From positions 1 through 36,738 of the forward strand of contig NZ_JFZB01000045.1 in NCBI RefSeq assembly GCF_000740785.1: a stretch of 36,738 bases of DNA, read 5' to 3'. Below are positions 35,916-36,738 of this stretch, in pieces (the stretch's first letter is position 1; each line of letters opens with the position of its first letter). The notes under the pieces are model-generated. The model worked only from the letters and a program-made list of their open reading frames with translations. It made no database searches and was not told the DNA's origin. The stretch is from Paenirhodobacter enshiensis (lineage in GTDB: Bacteria; Pseudomonadota; Alphaproteobacteria; Rhodobacterales; Rhodobacteraceae). The position numbers and the translations under genes were made by a program.

Positions 35916-36738
35916 CAGTTGATCCCCGCGTGTGCGGGGAACGGATTTTGACAGCACGGCACTGCACACACAATGTCGGTTGATCCCCGCGTGTGCGGGG
36001 AACGGGAGACCCACCGCCATAGGGGGTTCGATTTTTTCGGTTGATCCCCGCGTGTGCGGGGAACGGGCTCATAAACGGCTGCGTCGGGCCGGCCATACCG
36101 GTTGATCCCCGCGTGTGCGGGGAACGGATCGCCTCGCGGCCGGTCACCTCGACGGTGAACGGTTGATCCCCGCGTGTGCGGGGAACGGGACCCAGATGAC
36201 TAGCTACTTCAAGATCACCGCGGTTGATCCCCGCGTGTGCGGGGAACGGAGTGCCTTTCGTGTCTCTCTATATCGTCAACTCGGTTGATCCCCGCGTGTG
36301 CGGGGAACGGAGCCCCTTGTCTACACAGGCAGGGGGCTTTCTCGGTTGATCCCCGCGTGTGCGGGGAACGGGAGAGATAACAACGATTGCCCTCTTGGAG
36401 ACACGGTTGATCCCCGCGTGTGCGGGGAACGGGTTTGAAGTGTCCAGATGTCTGGTCTCCGATGCGGTTGATCCCCGCGTGTGCGGGGAACGGGGTGCCC
36501 TAGTAGGACAGGGCCTCAAGCCCATCGGTTGATCCCCGCGTGTGCGGGGAACGGCAGCTGATCGGCGGCGCGTTCGACGTCTCGGGCGGTTGATCCCCGC
36601 GTGTGCGGGGAACGGTTACTATGAACCTATCTAAGTTACCCAGTGACCGGTTGATCCCCGCGTGTGCGGGGAACGGTTAAGAGTCCTTTCTAAGTATCGC
36701 GTAAGCCTCGGTTGATCCCCGCGTGTGCGGGGAACGGT
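35916..36738 (-). CRISPR. Type I-E-like CRISPR array (leader-distal part)
   Basis: There are 14 repeats of 29 nt at an exact 61-nt period (starts 35916, 35977, 36038 and so on to 36709), with 13 complete spacers of 32 nt; the array continues beyond 36738. On the plus strand each repeat begins CGGTTGATCCCCGCG and ends GCGGGGAACGG, with a CCCCGC-GTGT-GCGGGG stem. This is the reverse complement of the usual I-E transcript orientation, so crRNAs are read leftward with a 5' handle ATCAACCG. The leftmost repeat has one change (CAG instead of CGG), as expected of a leader-distal end. No cas gene is in the window. Type I-E is inferred from repeat and spacer length. Confidence 0.95.

Noticed and set aside
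35732-36525. Minus-strand frames across the CRISPR repeats (repeating PHTRGSTG-like or PAHAGIN-like peptides)
   Set aside because: They are translations of the repeats, a known artefact in I-E arrays.

Overview
The window is a GC-rich stretch of an alphaproteobacterial chromosome, most likely from the family Rhodobacteraceae (Rhodobacter/Rhodovulum/Paracoccus-like). The grounds are high GC with strong G/C third-position bias, a short prolyl-tRNA synthetase without the editing insertion, a eukaryote-like NADP isocitrate dehydrogenase, PhaR, a CtrA-type box, an Irr-type iron box and an IscR without the usual cysteine triad. Genus-level placement is inference.

Region 1 to about 25.4 kb is housekeeping. 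It runs: end of folD; proS-lolC/E-lolD plus an ArsC/YffB-like gene and a LysE-type exporter; convergent cspA and thrS; a small secreted protein behind a CtrA box; two alpha/beta hydrolases; ilvB-ilvH behind a well-formed leader-peptide attenuator; TRAP transporter genes dctQ-dctM; orphan phaR with its own operator; a DXD glycosyltransferase and purA; divergent secG followed by pyrG; a glycine-zipper lipoprotein; a Tat-signal WYL-domain protein; icd; and an HD hydrolase / small protein / alpha/beta hydrolase cluster. Three copies of a GGGGCTCTGCCCC / CCCGGGATATTTG inverted-repeat family lie between genes.

Region 25.6-33.5 kb is an isc-suf operon for iron-sulfur cluster assembly: iscR, an IscS/NifS-type desulfurase, sufB, a methyltransferase-fold protein, sufC, sufD, a YIP1-family membrane protein and sufS. 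SufBCD is the scaffold, the desulfurases supply sulfur and IscR senses cluster status. An Irr (ICE) box inside the desulfurase coding sequence, built from codons rare in this genome, suggests a second iron-responsive control point before sufB.

Region 33.6-36.7 kb is accessory. A tRNA-Arg(CCG) gene is followed by a decayed tyrosine-recombinase integrase, wreckage of an IS3-family and an IS5-family element, a probable frameshifted small secreted-protein gene, and the leader-distal end of a type I-E-like CRISPR array (14 repeats of 29 nt, 13 full spacers of 32 nt, running off the right edge). By repeat orientation the array is transcribed leftward, so its leader and any cas genes should lie to the right of the window.

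No clearly new multi-gene system is visible. The strongest unusual signals are the intragenic ICE box in the suf operon, the complete ilvBH attenuator, the structured terminator-bearing leader before dctQM, and the unexplained proteins inside the suf operon.
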